The notes: a model not told the origin generated them from the sequence alone. A stretch of DNA of 64,000 nt from Streptosporangiaceae bacterium (GCA_025964715.1 JAOPYH010000144.1:1-64000), one strand, 5' to 3'; shown: positions 28,836 through 37,801, counted from the stretch's first letter. Made by a program: numbers and translations.

Positions 28836-29795
28836 ATGACGACCACTTCGACGGACCGCCTCACCCGGCTCCTGGCGCTGGTGCCCTATGTGGTCAGCCG
28901 CGACACGGTGGCGCTGGAGTCGGCCGCCGCCGCCTTCGGGGTGAGCGAGAAGCAGCTGATCGATGATCTCAACCTGCTGTGGTGCGTCGAGCTGCGCGCC
29001 CCCGATCCCTACTGCCCGATCGACCTGTCCTATGAGGGCGGCGAGATCACGGTGAGCCAGGCCGAGTCGATCGCCCGGCCGTTGCGGCTCGGGGTCGACG
29101 AGGCGAGCGCGCTGCTCGTGGCACTGCGCATGCTCGCCGAGATCCCCTATCTGGAGGACCGGGACGCGCTGAGCCGGCTGATCGCCAAGCTCGAGAGCGC
29201 CGCCGGAGCGGCCGCCGCGGCGGTCAGCAGCCAGGTCTCGGTGCAGGTGGAAGCGCGCGGCGAGGTGATCACGCGCGTTCGCGAGGCCATCGGGCAGGGT
29301 CTCAGGGTGCACCTGACCTACTACGTGCCAGGCCGGGACGAGAACACCGAGCGGGACGTGGACCCGATGCGGCTGTTGTTCGTCGAGGGGCAGTCCTACC
29401 TCGAGGGCTGGTGCCGCCGCGCCGAGGCCGTACGGCTGTTCCGGCTCGATCGGATCGGCGACCTGGTCGTCCTGCGGGTGCCCGCCGAGGTCCCCGACCA
29501 CGCCGAACCCGTCGACGTGGACGGCGGACTGTTCCGCCCGTCGGCTGAGGACGTACGGGTGACCGTCGAGCTGGCGCCCTCGGGCCGCTGGGTCCCCGAC
29601 TACTACCCGTGCGAGAGCGTCGAGGAGCTGGGCGAGGGCCGGGTGCGCGTGGTGCTGCGGACCCGAGACACCCGGTGGGTGCGCGGCCTCGCCCTCCGCT
29701 TGGGGGATCAGGGCCGGGTCGTCGGGCCACCGGACGTCGCCGCGATGATCCGAGGCGACGCCGAGCGTGCTCTGGCGCTCTACGACACCGTGTGA
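28836..29795 (+). CDS. pafC: WYL-domain transcriptional activator PafC
   Basis: The 319-aa partner of PafB has an N-terminal helix-turn-helix (RLLALVPYVVSRDTVALESA ... FGVSEKQLIDDLNLLW) and a WYL domain at about residues 150-215 (LRVHLTYYVPGRDENTERDV, FVEGQSYLEGWCRRAEAVRL, FRLDRIGDL), followed by the WCX tail. It forms a heterodimer with PafB. It is immediately downstream of pafB in an operon. A small membrane protein and tatAC follow on the same strand. Confidence 0.94.
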   Translation: MTTTSTDRLTRLLALVPYVVSRDTVALESAAAAFGVSEKQLIDDLNLLWCVELRAPDPYCPIDLSYEGGEITVSQAESIARPLRLGVDEASALLVALRMLAEIPYLEDRDALSRLIAKLESAAGAAAAAVSSQVSVQVEARGEVITRVREAIGQGLRVHLTYYVPGRDENTERDVDPMRLLFVEGQSYLEGWCRRAEAVRLFRLDRIGDLVVLRVPAEVPDHAEPVDVDGGLFRPSAEDVRVTVELAPSGRWVPDYYPCESVEELGEGRVRVVLRTRDTRWVRGLALRLGDQGRVVGPPDVAAMIRGDAERALALYDTV

Positions 29796-29829
29796 TCAAG
29801 GGTGACGCCGGGATCGGCTATTCGCTACG

Positions 29830-30060
29830 GTGGCAGGCGTGGTGTGGGTCATGATGTCCGTGGGCGTGTCCTTCGCGGGGCTCGCCGTCCTGGCGGTGTG
29901 CGCATTCAGAGTGTTCTTGGCCGTACGAGGGCTGGCCCGTGAACTCGAGCGGACCAAGAGGCTGCTGGAGCCGAGACGGCTGGCGCTGCAAAATGAACTT
30001 CAGGCCCTGCGGCACGCGCGTGAGTCTCTCACCGCTCGCGACGGCGTACGATCGTCGTGA
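29830..30060 (+). CDS. Small single-pass membrane protein between pafC and tatA
   Basis: The 76-aa protein has one transmembrane helix at about residues 4-31 (VVWVMMSVGVSFAGLAVLAV), then an amphipathic, Arg/Glu/Leu-rich coiled-coil-like tail (ARELERTKRLLEPRRLALQN). The topology resembles FtsB/DivIC- or Tat-accessory-like small proteins, but no specific family is claimed. GTG 29830 follows GCTACGG, a weak ribosome site. It is located 35 bp after pafC and 27 bp before tatA, so probably part of the same operon. Confidence 0.75.
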   Translation: MAGVVWVMMSVGVSFAGLAVLAVCAFRVFLAVRGLARELERTKRLLEPRRLALQNELQALRHARESLTARDGVRSS

Positions 30061-30086
30061 GTAACCCCTGCTGAAGAGGTGTTGAC

Positions 30087-30437
30087 ATGGCTGGACTCGG
30101 CACGAGCGAGATTCTGATCATCCTTTTGGTGGTCCTTCTCCTGTTCGGCTCGACCAAGCTGCCCCAGCTGGCCCGCTCGCTGGGCAAGTCGGCGCGGATC
30201 CTCAAGGCCGAGACCAAGGGCCTGCGTGACGACGACGAGGACCCCGCGCAGCAGGCTCAGACCGAGGCGGCCAAGGCGCAGGCGGACGCTGCGCATGCCA
30301 AGGCGCAGGCCGACCAGGCCGCTCAGCAGTCCTACCAGCAGCCGCAGCCGCAGCGTCAGCTGCCGCGCGGTGCCGACGGCACCACGCTTAACGGGGTGCC
30401 GCTGCCGGAGGCCGACCGCGACCGCCGGACCTCCTGA
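30087..30437 (+). CDS. tatA: Sec-independent protein translocase TatA
   Basis: The 116-aa pore-forming Tat subunit has an N-terminal helix GTSEILIILLVVLLLFGSTK, the FG hinge and the amphipathic helix KLPQLARSLGKSARILKAE. The tail is an Ala/Gln-rich low-complexity stretch (repeated QAQADAA-like segments) ending in charged residues, typical of actinobacterial TatA. It moves folded twin-arginine proteins across the membrane with TatC. The ATG has AGAGGTGTTGAC upstream. No tatB is present here. Confidence 0.96.
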   Translation: MAGLGTSEILIILLVVLLLFGSTKLPQLARSLGKSARILKAETKGLRDDDEDPAQQAQTEAAKAQADAAHAKAQADQAAQQSYQQPQPQRQLPRGADGTTLNGVPLPEADRDRRTS

Positions 30438-30490
30438 CCACATCCCTGGACTTGTCTCCAGAGCCGAGCGACCACGAGAACAGACTGCCG

Positions 30491-31342
30491 ATGACACCCC
30501 AGACCGGGCAGGTCGACGCCGAAGGCCGGATGCCGCTCGTCCAGCATCTGCGCGAGCTCCGCAACCGCCTGATCAAGGCCATGCTTGGCATACTCATCGG
30601 CACGATCATCGGGTGGATCGTCTTCAATCCCGTCTGGGAGTTCCTCAAGGAGCCCTACTGCTCGCTGCCGGCGTCACATGCGCTCGAGAAGGACAAGTGC
30701 ACGCTCGTCGTGAACGGGATCTTCTCCGCGTTCTTCATCCGGCTGAAGATCGGTTTCATCATCGGGCTCGTGCTGTCGAGCCCGGTGTGGCTGTTCCAGC
30801 TGTGGGCGTTCATCGCCCCGGGCCTGTACAAGCGGGAACGGCGGTGGACCTATGTCTTCGTCGGCGCCGCGGTCCCACTGTTCTTCGTGGGCGTGGCGCT
30901 CGCCTACGTCACGGTCGACAAGGGCCTGAGCCTCTTCCTGGGCTTCACCCCGAGTGACGTCGCCGCGCTGATCACGGTCGACCACTACCTCGGCTACGTG
31001 CTCGCCATGTTGCTGATATTCGGGCTCACGTTCGAGCTCCCGCTCTTCGTGGTGGTGCTCAACCTCGCCGGGGTGCTGACGTCCGAGCGGATCGCGAAGT
31101 CGCAGCGGATGATCATCTTCGGGATCTTCGTCTTCGCGGCCGTGGCGACGCCCAGCGCGGACCCGTTCACGATGCTCGCGCTGGCTCTGCCGACCGTCCT
31201 GCTCTTCGAGATCGCCGCGCTGCTGGCGTTCTTCCACGACCGGCGGAAGGCCAGGCGCCCCGATCCGTACGAGGGGCTCTCCGACGACGAGGCGTCGCCG
31301 CTGCGGCTGGACGACATCGATGACGAGATAGAGACGCGATGA
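30491..31342 (+). CDS. tatC: Sec-independent protein translocase TatC
   Basis: The 283-aa six-helix membrane protein recognises twin-arginine signal peptides. MPLVQHLRELRNRLIKAMLG near the N-terminus is the conserved cytoplasmic signature, and F..Q.WAFIAPGLYKRERR the first-loop/TM2 region. The C-terminal tail is acidic. ATG 30491 is chosen over TTG 30452 because orthologues start 10-20 residues before the HLRELRNR motif; the ribosome site is weak either way. It is in an operon with tatA and followed by helY. Confidence 0.95.
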   Translation: MTPQTGQVDAEGRMPLVQHLRELRNRLIKAMLGILIGTIIGWIVFNPVWEFLKEPYCSLPASHALEKDKCTLVVNGIFSAFFIRLKIGFIIGLVLSSPVWLFQLWAFIAPGLYKRERRWTYVFVGAAVPLFFVGVALAYVTVDKGLSLFLGFTPSDVAALITVDHYLGYVLAMLLIFGLTFELPLFVVVLNLAGVLTSERIAKSQRMIIFGIFVFAAVATPSADPFTMLALALPTVLLFEIAALLAFFHDRRKARRPDPYEGLSDDEASPLRLDDIDDEIETR

Positions 31343-31391
31343 CCCCCGGTCGGGTGTGAATCGGTCAGCATCGAACCGTAGGCTCGACTAC

Positions 31392-34148
31392 ATGACCTCC
31401 CCCGACAAGTCGCCCGCCCAACGATACGCGGCGCACCGCGCGCGCACCCGCGACATCGGGGTGGCGCTCACGGATTTTCAGGGACTGTACGACTTCGGGC
31501 TGGACCGGTTCCAGCTCGATGCCTGCCGCGCGCTGGAGGACGGTAAGGGCGTGCTCGTGGCGGCGCCGACCGGATCCGGCAAGACGGTGGTCGGGGAGTT
31601 CGCCGTCCACCTCGCCCTGGCCGACCGGCAGAAGTGCTTCTACACGACGCCGATCAAGGCTTTGTCCAACCAGAAGTACGCCGACCTCGTCCGCCGCTAC
31701 GGTCCCGAGCAGGTGGGGCTGCTCACGGGTGACAACAGCGTCAACGGGGAGGCCCCGATCGTCGTCATGACGACCGAGGTCCTGCGGAACATGCTCTACG
31801 CGAACTCGCCGACCCTGTCCGGGCTGGCCTACGTGGTCATGGACGAGGTGCACTACCTCGCGGACCGTTTCCGCGGGGCGGTGTGGGAAGAGGTGATCAT
31901 CCACGTTCCCGAGGCCGTGCGGGTCGTGGCGTTGTCGGCCACGGTGAGTAACGCCGAGGAGTTCGGCGAGTGGCTCCAGGAGGTCCGCGGGGACACCGCG
32001 GTGATCGTTGACGAGCACCGCCCGGTGCCGCTCTGGCAGCACATGCTCGTGGGCAACCGGCTGTACGACCTGTTCATCGACACCGGGAAGCCGGGGGACG
32101 AGCCCAAGGTCAACCCGGAGCTGCGCCGGATCGCCCTCGACGACGTGCGGCGGGCCAAGATCAGCCAGAGCCGCCGGAGCGGCCGCCGGCGTCCGCAGGG
32201 GCGTCCGCAGCGATTCCGCCTCCCGGCGCGGCCCGACGTGATCGAACGGCTGGACCGGGCCGGACTGCTTCCGGGGATCACCTTCATCTTCAGCCGGGCG
32301 GGCTGCGACGGGGCCGTCGCCCAGTGCCTCGACGCCGGTCTGCGGCTCACCTCCAAGGAGGAGGCCGAGGAGATCAGGGCGCATGTCGAGATCCGTACCG
32401 CCGAGATCGACCCGGAGGATCTGCGCATCCTCGGCTACGACCAATGGCTGGCCGGGCTCGAGCGGGGCATCGCCGCCCACCACGCGGGCATGCTGCCGAC
32501 CTTCAAGGAGATCGTCGAGGAGCTCTTCGTCCGTGGCCTCATCCGGACCGTGTTCGCGACCGAGACGCTGGCCCTCGGCATCAACATGCCGGCCCGGTCG
32601 GTGGTCATCGAGCGGATGGACAAGTGGAACGGCGAGGTGCACGCCGACCTGACCCCGGGGGAGTACACCCAGCTGACCGGCCGTGCCGGACGGCGGGGCA
32701 TCGACGTCGAGGGTCATGCCGTGGTCATCTGGGCACCCGGCGTCGACCCCGGCTCGGTGGCCGGCCTGGCCAGCACCCGCACCTACCCCCTCAACTCCAG
32801 CTTCCGGCCGTCCTACAACATGGCGGTCAACCTGGTGGGCGCGGTAGGCCGGGAGCGCGCCCGTACGCTCCTGGAGGAGTCCTTCGCGCAGTTCCAGGCC
32901 GATCGCGCCGTGGTCGGGCTCGCCAAGCAGGTGCGCAAGAACGAGGAGGCCCTCGAGGGCTACGCCGAGGCGGCCACCTGCCATATGGGCGACTTCATGG
33001 AATACGCCGGCCTGCGCCGCCGGCTGTCGGACCGCGAGTCCGAGCTGGCCCGGGAACGTTCCTCCGCCCGGCGCGCCGATGCCGCCCGGTCCCTGGAGCA
33101 CCTGCGGCCCGGCGACGTGATCGTGGTGCCCTCCGGCCGGCGCGCCGGCATGGCCGTCGTCCTCGACCCCGGTCTGGCCAAGCGCTCCGACGGTCCGGCC
33201 CCGCTGGTCCTCACGGCCAACCGGCAGGTGAAGCGGCTGTCGGTGCTGGACTTCCCCGCCCCGGTGGAGCCGGTGGACAAGATCCGCATCCCCAAGTGGT
33301 TCAGCGCGCGCTCGCCGCAGCATCGGCGGGATCTCGCCTCCACGCTGCGTGACAAGGTCGGCGGCGAGGAGGACGACGTCAAGACGCCCCGCAGGCCGGG
33401 CGGCGCGGCCGCCGAGGATGCTGAGATCACCAAGCTACGCGAGGAGCTCCGGCGCCATCCCTGCCACGGGTGTGCGGAGCGCGAGGACCACGCCCGCTGG
33501 GCCGAGCGTTACTTCCGGCTGGAGCGTGACACCGTCAACCTGCGCCGCCGGGTGGAGAGCCGCTCCCAGGTCATCGCCCGCACCTTCGACCGGGTGTGCG
33601 GGGTGCTCGAGCAGCTCGGCTACCTGCGCGGCGGCGCCGTCACCGACGAGGGCCGCCGGCTCGGCCGCATCTACTCAGAACTCGACCTGCTCACGGCCGA
33701 GAGCCTGCGCGCCGGAATCTGGGAGGACCTCACAGCCCCCGAGCTGGCCGCGTGCGTCTCCGCGCTGGTCTACGAGTCCAGGCAGCCCGACGACGCCACC
33801 CCACCCAAGACCCCGCCCGGGGCGACGCGTGACGCGCTGGCGGCGATGGTCCGGCTGTGGGGCGAGCTCGAGTCGGTGGAGAAGGACAACCGGGTGTCGT
33901 TCCTGCGTGAACCGGACCTCGGCTTCGCCTGGGCGGCATTCCGCTGGGCCAAGGGCCACAACCTCGACGCCGTGCTGACCGAGGCCGACATGACGGCGGG
34001 CGACTTCGTGCGCGCGGTCAAGCAGCTGCTCGATCTGCTCGGCCAGGTGGCCGATGCCGCCGCTCCGGGCAGCCGGATCCGCTCGACCGCGCGCCGGGCC
34101 ATGGACGCCATGCGCCGCGGTGTCGTGGCCTACTCCTCCGTCGCCTGA
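31392..34148 (+). CDS. helY: DEAD/DEAH-box RNA helicase HelY (Ski2-like)
   Basis: The 918-aa superfamily 2 helicase carries Walker A APTGSGKTVVGEF, motif II MDEVHYL, motif III LSATVSN, motif IV TFIFSRAGCD and motif VI QLTGRAGRRGID. The C-terminal half includes a KOW-like or stalk region (PGDVIVVPSGRRAGMAVVLD) and a DSHCT domain, as in Ski2/Mtr4 and mycobacterial HelY. A CHGC pair near residue 690 could bind metal. Role: RNA unwinding and turnover. It follows tatC by 50 bp, the usual actinobacterial order, and is closed by a hairpin at 34156-34198. Confidence 0.94.
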   Translation: MTSPDKSPAQRYAAHRARTRDIGVALTDFQGLYDFGLDRFQLDACRALEDGKGVLVAAPTGSGKTVVGEFAVHLALADRQKCFYTTPIKALSNQKYADLVRRYGPEQVGLLTGDNSVNGEAPIVVMTTEVLRNMLYANSPTLSGLAYVVMDEVHYLADRFRGAVWEEVIIHVPEAVRVVALSATVSNAEEFGEWLQEVRGDTAVIVDEHRPVPLWQHMLVGNRLYDLFIDTGKPGDEPKVNPELRRIALDDVRRAKISQSRRSGRRRPQGRPQRFRLPARPDVIERLDRAGLLPGITFIFSRAGCDGAVAQCLDAGLRLTSKEEAEEIRAHVEIRTAEIDPEDLRILGYDQWLAGLERGIAAHHAGMLPTFKEIVEELFVRGLIRTVFATETLALGINMPARSVVIERMDKWNGEVHADLTPGEYTQLTGRAGRRGIDVEGHAVVIWAPGVDPGSVAGLASTRTYPLNSSFRPSYNMAVNLVGAVGRERARTLLEESFAQFQADRAVVGLAKQVRKNEEALEGYAEAATCHMGDFMEYAGLRRRLSDRESELARERSSARRADAARSLEHLRPGDVIVVPSGRRAGMAVVLDPGLAKRSDGPAPLVLTANRQVKRLSVLDFPAPVEPVDKIRIPKWFSARSPQHRRDLASTLRDKVGGEEDDVKTPRRPGGAAAEDAEITKLREELRRHPCHGCAEREDHARWAERYFRLERDTVNLRRRVESRSQVIARTFDRVCGVLEQLGYLRGGAVTDEGRRLGRIYSELDLLTAESLRAGIWEDLTAPELAACVSALVYESRQPDDATPPKTPPGATRDALAAMVRLWGELESVEKDNRVSFLREPDLGFAWAAFRWAKGHNLDAVLTEADMTAGDFVRAVKQLLDLLGQVADAAAPGSRIRSTARRAMDAMRRGVVAYSSVA

Positions 34149-34155
34149 CGCTCAT

Positions 34156-34198
34156 CGCCGCCGAGCGGCCGGGCCACTTGCACGGCCGCCCGGCGGCG
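34156..34198 (+). terminator. Hairpin terminator after helY
   Basis: Arms CGCCGCCG-A-GCGGCCG and CGGCCGC-C-CGGCGGCG form a 15-bp stem with one mismatch around an 11-nt loop, starting 8 nt after the helY stop. Nothing else recognisable lies in the 230-bp gap before the convergent regulator gene. Confidence 0.8.
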
Positions 34199-34378
34199 AT
34201 CGGGTCTCTATTGCGCATCGAACCGTTCGCAGGATCAACGGGTGTGTTTCAGGCAGAACAACCGGGAGATCTCTGGTGTGCGCTTCGGGGACCCGGGCGC
34301 ACCGAAACCGACCCCGGCGGCGGTGACCGTGCCGGCGGTGGGCCGACGCCGCACGCGGGGCCGCGGCGAGGAGACCCT

Positions 34379-35125
34379 TCAGCTGAGATCCGATGCGGCG
34401 TCCGGCGGCCTACCGCCCTGCGCCGGGAGCCCGCGGGCATAGGCTCGCAGCCGTGGCCGGTCCACAATGGTGATCTTGCGCCATCCGGTCCGTACGACGC
34501 CTTGCTCGCGCCATGCCTTGAGGGCCCGCGCCACGGTCTCGCGCGAGGCGTCCACCCAGCTGCCCAGCTCCTCCTGGGACAGCGGTGGCCTGATCGCGAT
34601 ACTGCCGTCCGGGCCTGGCCGCTCGTACTGCTCCGACAACTCTGAGAGATAGATCAGGAGCAGTGCGAGCCGGCGGCCTCCATCCGCGGAGGCGTGGGCC
34701 TGCAGCCTCTGGTCCGCGTCGTCGAGGCGGCGTACGACCGTGCCGCTGACCATCCGCCACGCACGGGGATGTTCGTCGAGGAATCCGGTGAAGCGGCTGG
34801 CCGGCACGACGAGACCGCGGAGTGAGCTGATCGCGGTGACCGTGGCGGACCGCTCGCGGTGGCCGAGGATGGCGCTCTCGCCGACGATGTCGCCCGGCCC
34901 GCGGACCGCGAGCACCACGTCGTGCCCGTCCTCGGTCGCCGAGGTCACTTTGGCCCATCCGTTCTCGATGACGATGATGTGGTCGGATTCGTCGCCCTGG
35001 TGACACAGCGGCATCTTGACCGCATATGTACGAGGCCGAGCGGCCGCCCGCAGGGCGTCACGCTCAGCCTCGTCGAGTGCGTTCCAGAAGCCGTTCCGGG
35101 GCGGTGAGGCGTTCCTTTCGGGCAC
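34379..35125 (-). CDS. Crp/Fnr family transcriptional regulator
   Basis: The 248-aa protein has an N-terminal cyclic-nucleotide-binding-like beta-barrel (RTYAVKMPLCHQGDESDHII, ENGWAKVTSATEDGHDVVLA, GDIVGESAILGHRERSATVT). It has a C-terminal winged helix (PPLSQEELGSWVDASRETVA, RALKAWREQGVV). The Arg-Ser of the barrel suggests cAMP-type binding is possible, but a four-cysteine FeS motif is absent. GTG 35125 is chosen because it starts near the conserved FWNALDEAERDALRAA segment. In-frame starts at 35197 and 35215 would add a Pro/Arg-rich leader. A 22-bp palindrome lies upstream. Confidence 0.88.
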   Translation of the reverse strand: MPERNASPPRNGFWNALDEAERDALRAAARPRTYAVKMPLCHQGDESDHIIVIENGWAKVTSATEDGHDVVLAVRGPGDIVGESAILGHRERSATVTAISSLRGLVVPASRFTGFLDEHPRAWRMVSGTVVRRLDDADQRLQAHASADGGRRLALLLIYLSELSEQYERPGPDGSIAIRPPLSQEELGSWVDASRETVARALKAWREQGVVRTGWRKITIVDRPRLRAYARGLPAQGGRPPDAASDLS

Positions 35126-35208
35126 AGGGCATCCGTTTCCGTGAGCCCTCTTGTTCAGAGGATTCGCTAGGGGACGACGAGCCTCCAGTGGAACCATTCC
35201 CGGGCAAT

Positions 35209-35228
35209 CTGACAAGACCTGACAAGAG
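35209..35228. repeat. Two tandem 10-bp repeats upstream of the Crp/Fnr gene
   Basis: CTGACAAGAC (35209-35218) is followed directly by CTGACAAGAG (35219-35228). On the coding strand of the regulator these read as two TTGTCAG elements one helical turn apart, compatible with binding sites or -35 boxes. Confidence 0.55.
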
Positions 35229-35268
35229 CCGGCACCCGGATGGAGTGCTGTGCGACAGGCCGTGCTCT

Positions 35269-35290
35269 GTCTGTGTCACCTGACACAGAC
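35269..35290. promoter_or_regulatory. 22-bp palindromic operator candidate upstream of the Crp/Fnr gene
   Basis: GTCTGTGTCA and TGACACAGAC are perfect inverted arms around CC. The GTGTCA/TGACAC half-sites resemble Crp-family sites (GTG..A half). It lies just past the 3' end of the exonuclease gene and about 145 bp before the regulator's start, so it could be an autoregulatory operator. A terminator role is less likely with so little GC. Confidence 0.55.
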
Positions 35291-35295
35291 TCGGA

Positions 35296-36216
35296 TCATC
35301 GGCCTCGCAGTGCCGCCAGGAGCCTGTTCACCGGGCCGCCGAGATTCCACTGGTCGGCGAGCCGGACCACCGCTTCGGGATCGGCGGGCGTGGCCGGCAC
35401 GGGGTCGTGCAGCTCCGGGATCGCGATGTCGGTCACCACCCGTACGACCGTCTCGGCCGCCGCGAGATAGTCGCGCGCCCGGTCGATCTTGAGGCGGCTG
35501 CCCGCCGGGAAACCGTCGGTCTCCCCGGCCGCCAGGGCCGTGCGGACACCGTCGAGCGAACCGAAGCGGGTGATCAGCGCGGCCGCGGTCTTGTCGCCCA
35601 CACCCGGCACGCCCGGCAGCCCGTCGCTCGGATCGCCGCGGAGCGTGGCGAAGTCGGCATAGGCGCCCCCCGGGATGGCGTACTTCCCGGCGATCTCCTT
35701 CTCACCCAGCACCTGCAGATTGCGGATCCCGCGCACGGTGTAGAGGACCTGGACCGGGCCGCGTTCGTCGACCAGCTGGAACAGGTCGCGGTCCCCGGTC
35801 ACGATGTCCACCGGACCGACGGCACGGGTCGCCAGCGTGCCGATCACGTCGTCGGCCTCATAGCCGGGCACGCCCAGCCGGGCGAGGCCGAACGCGTCCA
35901 GCACCTCGTCGATGATGGGGAGCTGTGGCTCCAGCAGGTCGGGGGTCTCCTCGCCGCCCTCCGCGGCGGCGTCCTGCGCCAGGCGATGGGTTTTGTAGGA
36001 GGGCAGCGCCGCGACCCGGAACGCCGGTCGCCAGTCGGCGTCCATGCAGGACACCAGACGTTCGGGGGAGCGGTCCTGGACCAGTCTCGCGATCATGTCG
36101 ATCAGGCCGCGTACGGCGTTGACAGGGGTGCCGTCCGGCGCCGTGATGGAGGCGGGCACGCCATAGAACGCGCGGAAGTACAGCGACGGCGTATCGAGCA
36201 GCATCAGGCCGGGCAC
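35296..36216 (-). CDS. 5'-3' exonuclease (PolA N-terminal-like)
   Basis: The 306-aa FLAP/5'-nuclease resembles the N-terminal domain of DNA polymerase I but stands alone. Acidic metal-binding residues occur in MLLDTPSLYFRAF, YEADDVIGTLA, DIVTGDRDLFQLV and RGDPSDGLPGVPGVGDKTAA, the last being the helix-hairpin-helix region. It would trim flaps or RNA primers. GTG 36216 is preferred because MLLDTPS should lie at the N-terminus; a longer in-frame start at 36345 adds unrelated sequence. It is divergent from the M24 peptidase gene. Confidence 0.93.
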   Translation of the reverse strand: MPGLMLLDTPSLYFRAFYGVPASITAPDGTPVNAVRGLIDMIARLVQDRSPERLVSCMDADWRPAFRVAALPSYKTHRLAQDAAAEGGEETPDLLEPQLPIIDEVLDAFGLARLGVPGYEADDVIGTLATRAVGPVDIVTGDRDLFQLVDERGPVQVLYTVRGIRNLQVLGEKEIAGKYAIPGGAYADFATLRGDPSDGLPGVPGVGDKTAAALITRFGSLDGVRTALAAGETDGFPAGSRLKIDRARDYLAAAETVVRVVTDIAIPELHDPVPATPADPEAVVRLADQWNLGGPVNRLLAALRGR

Positions 36217-36433
36217 GCGCCCATCGTCGCACGTTCGCTCCGCGCCGCACGGGCCGCCGTCATGACTCGGCGCCGGCCGCGGGCCGACGTGCGCCGCGGG
36301 ATCCCGCGCCGCTAGATTGGCGATTTGACGTCCTCCCCGGTGCACGCCGGGGACAGCGACCCACGGTCAGCTCAAGGGAGGGAAGCGCCGGCCTCCCCGC
36401 CCGGGACAGGTGGGAGGGAACGGCGCGAATCAA

Positions 36434-37558
36434 GTGAACGCGGATGCGACAGCGGAGCTGTATCCAACCGAACGGCTGGCCCGGGTGCAGGAGGCCACCG
36501 CACGCGCCGGACTCGGCGCGGTCATGCTCACGCCCGGACCGGACCTGCGCTATGTCACCGGCTACGACGCGATCCAGCTGGAGCGGCTGACCTGCCTGGT
36601 CGTGCCCGCCGCGGATGCCCCCTTCCTCGTGGTGCCTCGGCTGGAGCTGCCCGCCGCACAGGCCTCCCCCGCGGGCGCCCTGGACATCGAGTGGGTCGCC
36701 TGGCACGAGACCGACGACCCGTTACCGCTGGTCGCCGGGCGGCTGCCGCGCGGCGTCGCCCGGGTCGGCGTCGCCGATCGGATGTGGGCGGTGATGGCGC
36801 TGCGGCTGCGCGACGCGATGCCCGGCGCCGAGCAGGTGCCGGCCGGCCGTGTCCTGCGCGAGCTGCGGATGCGCAAGAGCGCCGCGGAGGTCGACGCACT
36901 CCGCGAGGCCGGCGGTGCCATCGACCGGGTCCACCAGATCGTGCCCAAGCTCCTCAGGCCCGGCCGCACCGAACGCGAGGTGGCCAAGGACATCGCCGAG
37001 GCCATCATGGCCGAGGGACACAGCACTGTGGACTTCGTCATCGTGGGTTCCGGCCCCAACGGCGCCAGCCCGCACCATGAGGTCTCGGACCGGGTCATCG
37101 AGTCAGGGGACCCGGTCGTGGTCGATATCGGCGGCGCCATGCCGAGCGGCTACTGCTCCGATGAGACGCGCACCTATGTGGTCGGGCGGCCGCCGGCGGA
37201 TTTCCTCGCCTACTACGAAGTGCTCCACGAGGCCCAGCTCGCCGCCTGCGAGGCGGTACGGCCGGGTGTGACGCCGGAGGCGGTCGACGCGGCGGCCCGG
37301 GACATCATCGCCGCTGCCGGGTATGGCGAGTTCTTCGTGCATCGCACGGGGCACGGCATCGGCCTGGAGACCCACGAGGAGCCCTACATCGTCGCCGGGA
37401 ACACCGAGCCGCTGGAGGCCGGCATGGCGTTCTCGATCGAGCCCGGGATCTACCCGGGGGCGCACGGCGCCCGGATCGAGGACATCGTGGTCTGCACCGA
37501 GGCCGGTCACGAGCGGATGAACCTGGTCGATCGCGGCCTCGTGGTGATCGATCACTGA
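36434..37558 (+). CDS. M24 family metallopeptidase (Xaa-Pro aminopeptidase-like)
   Basis: The 374-aa protein has an N-terminal creatinase-like domain and a C-terminal pita-bread peptidase domain with the dinuclear-metal ligands in VVVDIGGAM, CSDETRTYVV, HRTGHGIGLETHEEP, FSIEPGIYPG and ARIEDIVVC. It probably cleaves N-terminal residues preceding proline; cytoplasmic. GTG 36434 and an upstream GTG 36410 are both possible. It is monocistronic, with a hairpin 9 bp after its stop. Confidence 0.93.
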   Translation: MNADATAELYPTERLARVQEATARAGLGAVMLTPGPDLRYVTGYDAIQLERLTCLVVPAADAPFLVVPRLELPAAQASPAGALDIEWVAWHETDDPLPLVAGRLPRGVARVGVADRMWAVMALRLRDAMPGAEQVPAGRVLRELRMRKSAAEVDALREAGGAIDRVHQIVPKLLRPGRTEREVAKDIAEAIMAEGHSTVDFVIVGSGPNGASPHHEVSDRVIESGDPVVVDIGGAMPSGYCSDETRTYVVGRPPADFLAYYEVLHEAQLAACEAVRPGVTPEAVDAAARDIIAAAGYGEFFVHRTGHGIGLETHEEPYIVAGNTEPLEAGMAFSIEPGIYPGAHGARIEDIVVCTEAGHERMNLVDRGLVVIDH

Positions 37559-37566
37559 GGCGTTTT

Positions 37567-37589
37567 CGACGGCGTCCGTGACGCCGTCG
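37567..37589 (+). terminator. Hairpin terminator after the M24 peptidase
   Basis: A 10-bp perfect stem CGACGGCGTC/GACGCCGTCG with a CGT loop starts 9 nt after the stop. The remaining 210 bp up to the ABC operon are AT-richer (about 37630-37665) and probably hold its promoter. No LacI-type operator is visible there. Confidence 0.82.
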
Positions 37590-37801
37590 GCGCTCACGCC
37601 GCCTGCCTGACCGGATAAAGGCCGCAGAGTCTTAAATAACGATCTCTTTACAAACCCCTGGCAGTCTGTCCGGATTCCGCCACGGAGAGTGGCCCGGTGA
37701 TAAGACCTAGTCACGTGTACTCACGAGGGTGGCCACGGCCGCCGCCGCGGGGACATGTCCGGGTCTTGCAGAGGGCGCAGATCAGAGATCAGGGAGACGC
37801 C

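Noticed and set aside
37590-37801. A LacI operator in front of the four-gene sugar ABC operon
   Set aside because: No TGGAAACGTTTCCA-like palindrome was found, so this operon is not obviously under the LacI regulator encoded at 44336.
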